Under the pieces are notes generated by a model. The model worked only from the letters and a program-made list of their open reading frames with translations. It did not search any database and was not told the origin of the DNA. DNA of 64,000 nt from assembly GCA_023230455.1 (NCBI GenBank), contig JALNXH010000018.1:1-64000 (forward strand), given 5' to 3'. The position numbers and the translations under genes were made by a program. The DNA is from Rhodocyclaceae bacterium (lineage in GTDB: Bacteria; Pseudomonadota; Gammaproteobacteria; Burkholderiales; Rhodocyclaceae). This document shows positions 35,426-44,303 of the stretch, piece by piece; the stretch's first letter is position 1; every line of letters begins with the position of its first letter.

Positions 35426-36406
35426 TCAATCCTGCGATAGCGCAGCGCGGCGATCCATTTCCTCGGTACGCATCCGTTTCTCGCGCAAGCTGCCGAACCA
35501 GAGCGCGTAATGCCGGGTGAACTCGGCTCCGAGAAAAAAGATCTGCGCCGAGTAGTACACCCAGAGCAACAATGCGATCAGCGATCCGGCAGCACCGAAG
35601 CCCGATGCCACGCCGCTGTTGCCAAGGTACAGGCCGATCAGATATTTCCCCAGGCTGAACAATCCTGCCGTAAACGCGGCACCGATCCAGACATCGCGCC
35701 ACGACAGCGGTGTGTCCGGCAGAGTCTTGTAGATGATGGCAAACATGCAGGCAATCACGCCGAACGAAATGAGCGAGGAGGTCGTCGCCAGAACCCCGGC
35801 AGAGCCGCCGAGGGCTCCGTGCGCATAGCGCTCGAGCATAGCCAGCGCGGCACTGACGACGAGTGAAACCAGAAGCAGGAAGGCCAACACAAGCACCAAG
35901 CCGAAGGACAGTAGGCGTGTCTTCAAGAGAACGCTGAAGGCTGACCGGGATGTTTTTTCGATGCCCCACAGCTCGTCCAGGCTGCCTTTCAACTCGGCAA
36001 AAACGCTGGTGGTGCCCAACAGCAGTAGAACGCCGGCCAGAAGCGTCGCCACCAGACCGGAGGTGGGGTTTTGCGCGGCGGCCAGCAGGGCCTGGATCGC
36101 TTGCGCACCGTTTGGTCCGACCAGACCCTGCATTTGGGCAACGATCTCGCCCTGGGCCGCTTCGGCGCCGAAAATATAGCCGGCAACGGCGATGACCAAT
36201 ACCAAAATCGGGGTCATCGAGAATAGGGTGTAGAAGGCCAGGGCGGCACCCTTGCTGGCGGCACGGTGATCGACCCAGGATGTCAGCGAAGCGATCAGAA
36301 CGATCTTCAGGCGCTTTGCCCAGTAGATCGGGACATTGACCAACAGATCGACAGGGCCGCTGGATTCCGGCTTCCTCGGAGTTAAGCTGAGATTCGGCGG
36401 CGACAC
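35426..36406 (-). CDS. YihY/virulence factor BrkB family membrane protein
   Basis: The 326-residue product belongs to the YihY (UPF0761) family of six-helix inner-membrane proteins, earlier annotated as ribonuclease BN. It shows the family core SWVDHRAASKGAALAFYTLFSMTPILVLVIAVAGYIFG, then LKGSLDELWGIEKT, and a C-terminal LLWVYYSAQIFFLGAEFTRHYALWFG. The biochemical function is unknown. It is followed by the AI-2E-type gene on the same strand; the two membrane proteins may be co-transcribed across a 190-base gap. Confidence 0.9.
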   Translation of the reverse strand: MSPPNLSLTPRKPESSGPVDLLVNVPIYWAKRLKIVLIASLTSWVDHRAASKGAALAFYTLFSMTPILVLVIAVAGYIFGAEAAQGEIVAQMQGLVGPNGAQAIQALLAAAQNPTSGLVATLLAGVLLLLGTTSVFAELKGSLDELWGIEKTSRSAFSVLLKTRLLSFGLVLVLAFLLLVSLVVSAALAMLERYAHGALGGSAGVLATTSSLISFGVIACMFAIIYKTLPDTPLSWRDVWIGAAFTAGLFSLGKYLIGLYLGNSGVASGFGAAGSLIALLLWVYYSAQIFFLGAEFTRHYALWFGSLREKRMRTEEMDRRAALSQD

Positions 36407-36469
36407 AGGAACTTCCCTCGGCTTTCATGTGCTCCGCACGGCTCGACTGGCGGAGGGGTATTGCGGTGG

Positions 36470-36679
36470 CTAGGGCAGCGACTTTGCCGCGATTTGTATT
36501 CGTTCGATCTTGTCGCGGGCCTGGTGCAGCAGGCCGTTGAGGTCCCAGACCAGATCGTAGGCTTCGCCATGCGTTTCGTAGGCCAGACGGTGGCCCATCG
36601 TTTGAACAACGAAGATCAATTCCAATAGCTCTCCAACGGTTTCGCGCCGTTCGCTTTTCGGCGTTGTGTCTTCCTGCAT
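36470..36679 (-). CDS. Small conserved hypothetical protein
   Basis: A 69-residue protein starting MQEDTTPKSERRETVGELLE is acidic at the N-terminus and helical after that (LIFVVQTMGHRLAYETHGEAYDLVWDLNGLLHQARDKIERIQ). I do not recognise the family. I prefer ATG 36679 over the longer frame to 36868, whose extra residues overlap an operator-like palindrome and look non-coding. It lies 63 bases before the YihY gene. Confidence 0.55.
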   Translation of the reverse strand: MQEDTTPKSERRETVGELLELIFVVQTMGHRLAYETHGEAYDLVWDLNGLLHQARDKIERIQIAAKSLP

Positions 36680-36814
36680 GATGAGCTGTCTCCGCGGTGG
36701 TTGGTCGATGCATTGATAGCGGGCAACTAAAACGCCCTGCCAACAACTCCATTGAAATCCTCCGCACTTGCGTGCCGAAGCTCTGGAAAGCCTAACCACC
36801 AGTACGCCAACGGT

Positions 36815-36834
36815 CGGTACGCTGTCGAACATAT
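36815..36834. promoter_or_regulatory. Crp-like operator site 4
   Basis: CGGTACGCTGTCGAACATAT is a member of the recurrent palindrome (GTACG-CTGT-CGAAC core). It lies 136 bases upstream of the small gene at 36679. Confidence 0.5.
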
Positions 36835-36874
36835 GGCCGTTGAGAATAGCCTCCGCCCGTCGCGTCAATGGACG

Positions 36875-38584
36875 CTACGGGCGCTCTGGCCGGTTGCCTT
36901 TTGATGCCATGTCCTTGCTGAAAAGCTTGTAGGTGTTCCGCCCGCTTGCCTTGGCGTCATACATCGCGGTATCCGCGTTCTCCATTACTGTGTCGGCATC
37001 GCTGCCGTCATCCGGATAGATGCTGATACCGATGCTCGGAGTGATACTGAGCGTATGTTCGCCGACATGTTGCGGTACGGAAAATTTGGCGAGCAATTTT
37101 TTCGCGATATTGGCTGCATCCTCCGGTCGTTCGATTTCGGCCAGCAGAATCACGAATTCGTCTCCACCTTGGCGGCATACCGTGTCCGTGGCGCGGACGC
37201 ATTCCACCAGGCGGTCGGCCACCTCCTGTAGCAATAGGTCGCCGACGGCGTGGCCGAGCGAATCGTTGATCTGTTTGAAGTCGTCCAGGTCGATAAAAAG
37301 CAAAGCGACCTGTTTTTTGTGCCGGTTGGCCAATCCGATCGCCTGCGCCAGCCGTTCGGTCAGCAGCACCCGATTGGGCAGATCGGTGAGAAAGTCGTGG
37401 CGGGCGAGATGGGACATCTTCAATGCCATGGCCCGCGATTGGCTGACGTCGTGGTAGACGATCACCGCGCCGGCGACGCGGCCGTCGCGGTTGTGGATCG
37501 GCGCGGCGGAATCTTCGATGGCCGATTCCATCCCGTCGCGGCGGACCAACACGCTGTCGGCGGCCAATTCCACAGCGCGGTCTTCCGCAATGGCGCGTTG
37601 CGCCGGATTCGCCGCTGTCAGGCGCGTTGTCGAGTCGATGATCTTGAATACCTCGGCCAGCGGCCGGCCCAACGCCTCGGTGCGAGACCAACCGGTCATC
37701 GCCTCGGCCACCGGATTGAGATAGGTCACGTTGCTCTGAAGGTCGGTTGTCAGCACCGCGTCGCCGATGGAGTTCAGGGTCACCTGGGCGCGTTCCTTTT
37801 CGTCGAACAGAGCCTCTTCCGCAGCCTTGCGCTCGGTAATGTCTTCGACCGTCAGGACATGGCCAAGCGAGGCGGTTCCGTCGCGCATTTCTGCGGCGTT
37901 CAGGCGTGCCCAAACGATTCTGTCGTCGCTTTGGGTAAAGCGCACTTCCGACAGAAAGGGTTCCCGGCTTTGCGTGGCCTCGGCCCATTCGGCAAGGACA
38001 CGTGGGCGGTCCTCGCTGTGGATGGCCGTGGCCCAATGCGTACCCACGGTCTGCTCGAAGGTCAGCCCCAACAGCGTGTGATACGCCGCATTGGTATAGA
38101 CGCAACACCCCTGTGCATCGGCGACGAAGATGCCCAGCGGGGCGGCATCGCTCATGGTGCGGAAGCGAACTTCGCTTTTGCGCAGGGCGTCGCGATCGTT
38201 CTTGCGTTCAATGAAATAGCGCAATGCACGGGGCAGCCAATGGGCGTCGACATGGCCTTGGGCGAGATAGTCGTGGGCGCCACGCTGTACGGCCTGGAGG
38301 GCGGTTTCCTCGTCGTTTGCCGCAGAGAGGACCAGAATCAGCGCATCTGGCGCGGCCTGAAAAACCCGATCGAATACCTCGACTCCCTGGCCGTCGGGCA
38401 GCATAAGGTCCAGCAGGACGATCTCGATGCCATCTCTGCCCAAGCGTTCCAGCGCCGCGGCGAGTTGCGTTACCCATTCGACGTGAAAGTGGCCGACTCC
38501 CGCGCCGGCGAGTGCCTCCTGGATCAGGCGCGCATCTGCGGCGTTCTCCTCGACGAGAAGTACCCTGATGGCGGCATGGCTCAT
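36875..38584 (-). CDS. Response regulator with PAS-PAS-GGDEF (diguanylate cyclase)
   Basis: The 569-residue protein has a receiver domain (1-125, phospho-acceptor Asp59 in VLLDLMLPDG), two PAS domains (about 140-255 and 265-385) and a C-terminal GGDEF domain (about 395-560). GGDEF is intact at 473-477, with the RxxD product-inhibition site five residues upstream (464-467), so it probably makes c-di-GMP. Odd point: the conserved receiver lysine is Gln109 (DYLAQG), and the metal-binding acids are Glu-Glu rather than Glu-Asp or Asp-Asp. No histidine kinase is adjacent. A GTG start at 38611 would add nine residues. Confidence 0.93.
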   Translation of the reverse strand: MSHAAIRVLLVEENAADARLIQEALAGAGVGHFHVEWVTQLAAALERLGRDGIEIVLLDLMLPDGQGVEVFDRVFQAAPDALILVLSAANDEETALQAVQRGAHDYLAQGHVDAHWLPRALRYFIERKNDRDALRKSEVRFRTMSDAAPLGIFVADAQGCCVYTNAAYHTLLGLTFEQTVGTHWATAIHSEDRPRVLAEWAEATQSREPFLSEVRFTQSDDRIVWARLNAAEMRDGTASLGHVLTVEDITERKAAEEALFDEKERAQVTLNSIGDAVLTTDLQSNVTYLNPVAEAMTGWSRTEALGRPLAEVFKIIDSTTRLTAANPAQRAIAEDRAVELAADSVLVRRDGMESAIEDSAAPIHNRDGRVAGAVIVYHDVSQSRAMALKMSHLARHDFLTDLPNRVLLTERLAQAIGLANRHKKQVALLFIDLDDFKQINDSLGHAVGDLLLQEVADRLVECVRATDTVCRQGGDEFVILLAEIERPEDAANIAKKLLAKFSVPQHVGEHTLSITPSIGISIYPDDGSDADTVMENADTAMYDAKASGRNTYKLFSKDMASKGNRPERP

Positions 38585-38670
38585 CGTTGGGGCATCGTTT
38601 TGTATGGGCACAAGCCCTCGCTCTCCGGTAGCGGAATGAACTGATCGGCGATTATGGAATGATTGATAAA

Positions 38671-38762
38671 GTCCGTTCGCATTGAGCCCTTCGGCAAAGC
38701 TCAGGACAGGTTTCGACAGGCTCAGCCCGAACGGTGGGGTACTTAATCAGCGGTTCCTTAAA
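38671..38762. repeat. Dispersed imperfect palindromic repeat, copy 2
   Basis: CCGTTCGCATTGAGC and GGCTCAGCCCGAACGG form the two arms, and the unit ends in ATCAGCGGTTCCTTAA, the same terminus as the copy at 17461. It fills the gap between the GGDEF gene and the next gene. Confidence 0.75.
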
Positions 38763-38770
38763 CCAATTTC

Positions 38771-39217
38771 CTAGTGATCCCGATCGCGACCACGGTCGCC
38801 GTCCTTGCGGCCGTGGCGGTCGTTGTCGTGATCGCTACGACGGCCATCCTCATGGTCGTTGCGACGGCCTTCGCGATAGTCGGACTGCCGTTCCCGGTAG
38901 CGCGGGACGTATTCGCGGTTGTACCAGCTGTCCTGCACAAAGTAGACCGGTTCGCCGCATGCGCCGTATTTGCGACAGTGTTTTCTCCAGTTCTTGGCGT
39001 GGCCCGGCGGTACGCGCAAATAGACCGGAGGTCTGCCTGCCGGTACCCGCTCGATCAGGACCGGCCGGCGGTAAATCAATTGTGGTTGCGGGTAGTCGCC
39101 AATATCGAGACGGCCGTAGAAACCGGGTTCGCCGATACTGAGCGAAACTCCGACATCTGCCGAAAGCGCAGGAACGGAGACGGCAATCAGTGCAGTTGCG
39201 ATAAGTAAGCGTTTCAT
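38771..39217 (-). CDS. Secreted hypothetical protein with charged tail
   Basis: The 148-residue product has a good signal peptide (MKRLLIATALIAVSVPALSA), a tyrosine/proline-rich domain (SLSIGEPGFYGRLDIGDYPQP, RRPVLIERVPAGRPPVYLRVPPGHAKNW) with a cysteine pair in KHCRKYGACG, and a C-terminal tail made almost only of R, D, H, G and E. Similar periplasmic proteins are common in betaproteobacteria, but no function is known. An operator-like palindrome lies 149 bases upstream. Confidence 0.75.
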   Translation of the reverse strand: MKRLLIATALIAVSVPALSADVGVSLSIGEPGFYGRLDIGDYPQPQLIYRRPVLIERVPAGRPPVYLRVPPGHAKNWRKHCRKYGACGEPVYFVQDSWYNREYVPRYRERQSDYREGRRNDHEDGRRSDHDNDRHGRKDGDRGRDRDH

Positions 39218-39365
39218 TTGATAGCTCCTTTAAAAATGGATTCCGTTTGCGATCATGGCGCGGAGAAGCGGCCCCCAAACACAGCGCATGACATCTGGGG
39301 CGTCTGTGGTACCTGCTACATTTCTTGATGCGGCTTCTAAGGCTATGTTCCCAGCGACCGCCGCT

Positions 39366-39385
39366 CAGTACGGCAGCGCGCATAG
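39366..39385. promoter_or_regulatory. Crp-like operator site 5
   Basis: CAGTACGGCAGCGCGCATAG shares 17 of 20 positions with site 1. It lies 149 bases upstream of the secreted-protein gene and just after the gspN stop. Confidence 0.5.
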
Positions 39386-39392
39386 CCGGGCG

Positions 39393-40133
39393 CTATTTGA
39401 TCTGTAGCGCGAAGCTGCCGTCGTCCCGTTCGATGGCAATCATGCGCAGGAACGGGGCAAGTTGCTGGCGGAATTGGGGTGGCATGCGTGCGCTGGCGAT
39501 AAACACCGGCTTTCGGTCGTTGCCCCACGAACCCTGTCCGTCAAGCTGTAGCGGCCCTTGCAGGGTGTTCAGCGCGGCGTGCACCGAGGGTCCTTCGCCG
39601 ACGAGGCGCAGTTCGTAGCTGCCGAGCGGGGACACCGGGGTGAGCGTCGATCCGGCGACCTGCCATTGCAGCGTGGCACTGCCTTGCGTGTCGTTTCGCC
39701 CGAAGGACAAGCTGTTGGCTCTAAGCTGAATTTCTCCGGTCAGTTCAAGGCTGGACAGTCGAGGCACGGCGATTCCCAAGGCCCAGGCGGGCATGCTGAT
39801 ATCGATGTTCTCAAACTGGATCCGCGACCAGGAAATCGTTACCGTAATGGGCCTGGGTTCCTGGTCGGTCACAACTGCGTAGGTGAGCGTCGCGTGCAGC
39901 CAGGATTTGGGCTGAAGATGCCATGTCAGGCGTTTCGTCAACCCGCTGTCTTCGCCCTCCGTGCGCAATTCGATCTGTCCCGCGCCCGACCAGAGCGTTC
40001 CCTGCACTGCGGCAAGGCGCAGGCGTCCGCCGCTTGCCTCCCGCACCAGGCCGTCGGCCAGGGTGGCCGGGACGGTTGCAGCCAGTGCCACCGCGTAAAC
40101 GCCGATTCCAACGACGAATAGCCGCCACTGCAT
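39393..40133 (-). CDS. gspN: Type II secretion system protein N
   Basis: GspN is an inner-membrane-anchored, mostly periplasmic T2SS component of unclear role, found in a subset of systems. The 246-residue protein has one N-terminal membrane helix (LFVVGIGVYAVALAATVPATL) and a beta-rich periplasmic domain (GRLRLAAVQGTLWSGAGQIEL, FENIDISMPAWALG). It is the last gene of the minus-strand gsp operon, two bases after gspM. Confidence 0.88.
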   Translation of the reverse strand: MQWRLFVVGIGVYAVALAATVPATLADGLVREASGGRLRLAAVQGTLWSGAGQIELRTEGEDSGLTKRLTWHLQPKSWLHATLTYAVVTDQEPRPITVTISWSRIQFENIDISMPAWALGIAVPRLSSLELTGEIQLRANSLSFGRNDTQGSATLQWQVAGSTLTPVSPLGSYELRLVGEGPSVHAALNTLQGPLQLDGQGSWGNDRKPVFIASARMPPQFRQQLAPFLRMIAIERDDGSFALQIK

Positions 40134-40135
40134 GG

Positions 40136-40624
40136 CTAGGATCCGGCGCGTGTGAACGTGGCGGTCACGCTCACCAGTCCCGGCGCGGACAGCGCTTCTA
40201 TCCGACAGGTGTCGAGGCGGACGTGCTGTGCTTGCAGGCTTGCCGTCCAGGTCAGCCAGTCGCTGAATGACAGCGCTCCGAACACCACTTTGACTTGGTT
40301 GGTACTCGGAGCGTCGAGGCTCAGCAGCGAGCGGGCCAGGCCGGCATCGTCAATTCGGGCCTGCATCAATAGGCGCAAATCTACAGCCGAGGCCGTTGCG
40401 GCGGGCATCGTGCGTAGTCGGCCGTACTCCAACGCCTGCTGGTCGAGACGCAGTACCTGCGCTCGCAGCACGGTTACGCTGCTGCGCAACTGTGCGCGTG
40501 CTTGTGCGGCCGACTGTACGAGCCAAACATAGAAAACAACTCCCACAATCGCCGCCAGCACGGCGATGACTGTGCGTTCCCGTGGCGACCGCGATTGCCA
40601 CATCTTGACCGGTTGAATTCTCAT
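40136..40624 (-). CDS. gspM: Type II secretion system protein M
   Basis: GspM is a bitopic inner-membrane protein that pairs with GspL in the T2SS platform. The 162-residue protein has a short cytoplasmic end, one helix (VIAVLAAIVGVVFYVWLVQ), a coiled segment, and a periplasmic ferredoxin-like domain (VFGALSFSDWLTWTASLQAQHVRL). The ATG overlaps the gspL stop (ATGA). A longer frame to 41029 is a shadow. Confidence 0.9.
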   Translation of the reverse strand: MRIQPVKMWQSRSPRERTVIAVLAAIVGVVFYVWLVQSAAQARAQLRSSVTVLRAQVLRLDQQALEYGRLRTMPAATASAVDLRLLMQARIDDAGLARSLLSLDAPSTNQVKVVFGALSFSDWLTWTASLQAQHVRLDTCRIEALSAPGLVSVTATFTRAGS

Positions 40625-41844
40625 GATGGCCGTACCGTCAGAACAATCGTCGCGCTGGTCGGGTGCGTCGGTGCGGCAGAGGGCGGCAGCGAAGTGTCGA
40701 CGCTCAATCCCGCCTGGCGCAGTCGGGTCACGATGCGCTGAATATTTGCCTCTCCGGCAGCAGAAAATTCGAGGGTCATGCGTTCGCTTTCGTAAGCTAC
40801 GACACGCAATGCGCCGGATGGGAGTTCTTTGCTTGCCGCGGCGACATGCTCGATCATCGGCAGAAAGTCGCCGCGATCCGCTTGGCCTGCTGCGTGACGG
40901 GCTTCGGCGAGCTTGCGCCGCATCTGTAGCACCGGGTCGGCCACGGCGACCGCATCGGGGAAGGTGGCGCGAAAACGCTGCGTCATATTCTGGCGCAGCG
41001 CCCGTTGCTCGCGGGCCAGCTGCGTCCAATCCGCGATCAGGGCTACCGCCTGGATCGCCAGCGCGGCGCCCAGAATCCAGGCCGCCGTCCGCAGTCGTGG
41101 CAGGACGCCTGGCATCAGGCGCCAGCGGCGTCTTCGTTGCGCCAGGTTCATACCCGATTGCTCAGGGGCCGTCTGCCATGCCCAGGGCCCGGCGAGGCGC
41201 AAGGCGACGCCGAGTTCGTGCTGCCAGGCTTCGATATCCGGTATCGCCTCTTGCGCGGTGATGTAGAGCGCAATCGATGTCGGCCGTTCGCTTCGCGTTT
41301 GCGCCTCGTCGAGCATCAGCCGCAACGCGAGCGGGGGCGACTCGCGGTTGCCGCAATCGGTCGCCGCACCCTCGAACTGTCCGCGGCGCACAACGCCCTC
41401 GTAGCCATCCCAGAGCAGACTCCATTCGCCCGCAGTCCAAGGCAGGAGCAAGGTCTCGCAGTGAACTTCGGGATCGCGGATGCCGCCGCCTTCCAGCGCA
41501 TCGAGCCAGCGTTTGAGGCCGGCCTTGTCGGCGACGGCGAGCACGTCGGCGTCTCCAGCGGTACCGACCCAGCTCACCTGATGGCTGACCGGTTCGCCCA
41601 CGGTGGCATCCTCGACGGCGTAGGCAAGGACCGATCCGGCGTGGCGACGCGCCGCGCGCGGCAGGTGTACCCGTGTGATGAGCATCTGTGCGGCTGGAAT
41701 CACCAGTTGTATGCGCTCGGCGCGCTGCGGCAACTCGGCGAGCGTTCCTTCTCCGGCCAGCGCTTCGCGGCCATCGTTTACCAGGGACCATTGGCAGCGC
41801 AGCGGCGCTTCGGTCAGTGAAATTCGGATACGTAGCAGGCTCAC
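40621..41844 (-). CDS. gspL: Type II secretion system protein L
   Basis: GspL links the cytoplasmic ATPase GspE to the inner membrane. The 407-residue product has the actin-like cytoplasmic domain (about 1-245), one membrane helix (LRTAAWILGAALAIQAVALIA) and a small periplasmic domain with a ferredoxin-like fold near the end (ALRVVAYESERMTLEFSA). It overlaps gspK by four bases and gspM by four bases, so translation is coupled. Confidence 0.9.
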   Translation of the reverse strand: MSLLRIRISLTEAPLRCQWSLVNDGREALAGEGTLAELPQRAERIQLVIPAAQMLITRVHLPRAARRHAGSVLAYAVEDATVGEPVSHQVSWVGTAGDADVLAVADKAGLKRWLDALEGGGIRDPEVHCETLLLPWTAGEWSLLWDGYEGVVRRGQFEGAATDCGNRESPPLALRLMLDEAQTRSERPTSIALYITAQEAIPDIEAWQHELGVALRLAGPWAWQTAPEQSGMNLAQRRRRWRLMPGVLPRLRTAAWILGAALAIQAVALIADWTQLAREQRALRQNMTQRFRATFPDAVAVADPVLQMRRKLAEARHAAGQADRGDFLPMIEHVAAASKELPSGALRVVAYESERMTLEFSAAGEANIQRIVTRLRQAGLSVDTSLPPSAAPTHPTSATIVLTVRPS

Positions 41845-42779
41845 GGCGTATGGCTCCAGACGATTGATGGCCAGCCGGCGTCTGCGCGCGCGAGGAGTGC
41901 GCTAGCGGTGACCTGTGCGCCGCCGCGGGTAACGCGCATCCTGGCGACAAAATAATTGCTGCTCAACGAGATGTCCTCGGGGGCGACGATGAGCCCGCGA
42001 GGAATTTGGGCAAGAAAATCGGTGCGGTCGCGGAAATGGCTGCGCTCGCGCTGTGCGACGATGGCGCGCGCGCCTTCGAGATTGAGGCCGTCGACGACGG
42101 CGCTGATGACCTCGGGCGGCGCCGTATTCGCGTTGACGGCGGTGAATTGCGGCAGCGCGCTCACGAACGGGTTCAGGCGCGCGAGAACGTTGTCGTCGAA
42201 GCCGCGTACCAACGCGAGTTCTGCGACATCCAGCAGCGGCCGGTTAGCGCTGAGGTGGGGCGGTTGCCGCATGAGGTAATACGCGTCTTCGGCGCCGTCC
42301 GGCGATTGCACCTCGCCATCGGTATCGATCCAGTCTACAAGCGAGTCAGCGAGCGCAGGCGGCAAAGCCAGGATCGTCAGCAGGCGGCGGAAATGGGCGA
42401 GTTGCACCGGATTGACCGTCCCTTCGTTCAGCAGGTTGTTCAGATTGAATTTGCCTTGTTGATCTTCGATGTGACCGGCGAGGCTGCCGTTTTCAAGCGG
42501 AATCGGCGGCAATCGAAGCGACCAGGGCTCACCGGCATGGTCTACGGTGCTGCTGCGGCGATCGTCGCTCAACACCGCACGCGCCCAATCCAGCCCCGCC
42601 TGGCGAAGGATTTGCGCCTGGACATGGTCGCTGCTCAGTTCGATCTGTCGCGACCACGTGCTTTGCGACACCAGCAGTGCGCTGGCGGTGAGCGCCGCCA
42701 GCGCCACCACGCCCATGGCCAGCACGATGGCGACGCCGTGTTGCGGTATGCGAGTTCTTACCTGACGTGGCGTTCTCAT
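41841..42779 (-). CDS. gspK: Type II secretion minor pseudopilin K
   Basis: GspK caps the pseudopilus tip with GspI and GspJ. The 312-residue protein has an N-terminal prepilin-like segment (GVAIVLAMGVVALAALTASALL) and a large helical domain with the family features NLNNLLNE, LVDWIDTDGEVQSPDGAEDAYY and FTAVNANTAPPEVISAVV. I take ATG 42779, which overlaps the gspJ stop by ATGA; the open frame extends upstream without meaning. Confidence 0.92.
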   Translation of the reverse strand: MRTPRQVRTRIPQHGVAIVLAMGVVALAALTASALLVSQSTWSRQIELSSDHVQAQILRQAGLDWARAVLSDDRRSSTVDHAGEPWSLRLPPIPLENGSLAGHIEDQQGKFNLNNLLNEGTVNPVQLAHFRRLLTILALPPALADSLVDWIDTDGEVQSPDGAEDAYYLMRQPPHLSANRPLLDVAELALVRGFDDNVLARLNPFVSALPQFTAVNANTAPPEVISAVVDGLNLEGARAIVAQRERSHFRDRTDFLAQIPRGLIVAPEDISLSSNYFVARMRVTRGGAQVTASALLARADAGWPSIVWSHTP

Positions 42780-43375
42780 GAGTTCAGCGCAACGATGCGT
42801 ACGATGGCCTCGCCGGAGGCAAGCTTGAAACGCAGCCGCACTGCGCGCGGCAGGGTGGCATCGCGCGGCGATATCGGCCACGCGTTCGACCATGCCAGGT
42901 CGGCAGCGAGATACTGGATCTCGAGCTGTGTGACGTTGCGCAACACGGGGTAGCGCGCAGGCATCGCCATCACATTGGGCGGCACATCGAGTCCCTGCCA
43001 TAGCCAGAGTTCGATTTCTCCCTTGTCGTTCAGTCCGTAGCCGATGCGTCGCGGCGAATCCATACCCTCGACCGTGGCAAAGCGGCTGAATTCCAGACGC
43101 AGCCCGCGCGGGCTGTCGGTCTTGCCGAGCCAGGCCGGGACATCGCCGCCCGGGGAGCGTACCGGGCGCGGCGCGGCGAGTTGCACATCCTGCTCGAAAC
43201 GCGCCAGGAAAGCCGCCACGCGCCGCCATTTTTCGACCTCCTGCGTTACCTGCGCGCGCGCATCGAGCACGGCACCCAGGCTGCGGTAGGACATCAGCGC
43301 CAGCAGCGACAGGATGAACAGTGCCGTGAGCAGCTCGATCAGAGTGAAGCCACGGGGTAGCGTCGTCGGGTTCAC
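42776..43375 (-). CDS. gspJ: Type II secretion minor pseudopilin J
   Basis: GspJ is a minor pseudopilin of the tip complex. The 199-residue protein starts at GTG 43375 with the prepilin signature RGFTLIELLTALFILSLLALMSYRSL, cleaved after the glycine, and continues with a beta-rich domain (YGLNDKGEIELWLWQGLD). It overlaps gspI by four bases and gspK by four bases. Confidence 0.92.
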   Translation of the reverse strand: MNPTTLPRGFTLIELLTALFILSLLALMSYRSLGAVLDARAQVTQEVEKWRRVAAFLARFEQDVQLAAPRPVRSPGGDVPAWLGKTDSPRGLRLEFSRFATVEGMDSPRRIGYGLNDKGEIELWLWQGLDVPPNVMAMPARYPVLRNVTQLEIQYLAADLAWSNAWPISPRDATLPRAVRLRFKLASGEAIVRIVALNS

Positions 43376-43776
43376 TTTGGCATCCTCGGCGGCAACGCTA
43401 AGAAGCCGGTGAGATGTGCCAGGGTTTGCATTTCTTCCGGCGCCGAAAACACGAAGACATCGATACGGCGGAACGCCGGGTTCGGTGTCGCGATGATCTC
43501 CTCGCGCCAGTCGAATTCGATGCCGCCCTCGCGCTCCTTGCCGCGTTGTATGCCCAGCGGCAACCAATCGCCGCGGGCGCGATGCTCTGCCAACCGATTC
43601 TCCGCCACCCAGCCGGCGAGCAGTCGCGCGCGCAGTTCGCCGACATTGGATGTGCCCATACCGGCAGCACGCAGTGCTGCAAGGAGTGCGATCGAAACGA
43701 TGGCCAGCGCGACCAATACCTCGACCAGCGTGAACCCGCCACGTTCGGAATGACGCCTGATCGTCATCCATGGCAT
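43372..43776 (-). CDS. gspI: Type II secretion minor pseudopilin I
   Basis: The 134-residue product carries the prepilin cleavage and helix segment GGFTLVEVLVALAIVSIALLAAL and the GspI-like body (AENRLAEHRARGDWLPLG). It needs processing by a prepilin peptidase, whose gene is not in this window. The ATG at 43776 lies one base downstream of the gspH stop on the minus strand. Confidence 0.92.
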   Translation of the reverse strand: MPWMTIRRHSERGGFTLVEVLVALAIVSIALLAALRAAGMGTSNVGELRARLLAGWVAENRLAEHRARGDWLPLGIQRGKEREGGIEFDWREEIIATPNPAFRRIDVFVFSAPEEMQTLAHLTGFLALPPRMPK

Positions 43777-43777
43777 G

Positions 43778-44287
43778 TCAATTTCCTTGGCCCGGCAGTA
43801 CCCTGACCTCGCCCATGGGCGACATCGCCACCGCGTATGACGCCGTGCCGAGGGAGACGGCAACGACGAATGACATAGTCGTACCGTAGGCGGGGAACTC
43901 CAAGCGCATGGGGCCGCGCGCAGGCAGGGTTTCGATCTGCAATTCGGTAATCATCATGCCCTGCGGCAGCCTGCGCGCCCGCAACAGATCGTTGTCGAGA
44001 ATTTCCGACCATTGCGCGGTGCCATCGGCGGCTTCGGCCGTGTGCCAGAATCGATAGGCGGGTCCGTCGGCCGTCCAGGCGATAGATTTTCCCGTCAGGT
44101 GGGATTCCGCTACAGCAAGATCCAGCAATTGCGCAAGCCGCTCGGCCTCGATGCGTAGCAGCCCACGTTCGTCCGGACGCACCACGGCGCTGACCAGACC
44201 CACAAACAGGCCCATGATGAGCAGCACAACGAGAACCTCGATGAGCGTGAAGCCGGGGAATTTTTGTGTCGGAGGGCGGCGTTTCAT
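43778..44287 (-). CDS. gspH: Type II secretion minor pseudopilin H
   Basis: GspH bridges the major pseudopilin GspG and the tip complex. The 169-residue protein has PGFTLIEVLVVLLIMGLFVGLV at the N-terminus and a beta-sandwich C-terminal part. Spacing to gspG is 16 bases and to gspI one base. Nothing unusual is seen. Confidence 0.92.
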   Translation of the reverse strand: MKRRPPTQKFPGFTLIEVLVVLLIMGLFVGLVSAVVRPDERGLLRIEAERLAQLLDLAVAESHLTGKSIAWTADGPAYRFWHTAEAADGTAQWSEILDNDLLRARRLPQGMMITELQIETLPARGPMRLEFPAYGTTMSFVVAVSLGTASYAVAMSPMGEVRVLPGQGN

Positions 44288-44303
44288 GGCCTGCGATTTC
44301 CAC

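Noticed and set aside
37250..38644. A 464-codon + strand open frame opposite the REC-PAS-GGDEF gene
   Set aside because: Antisense shadow; no motifs, while the minus strand shows receiver, PAS and GGDEF signatures.
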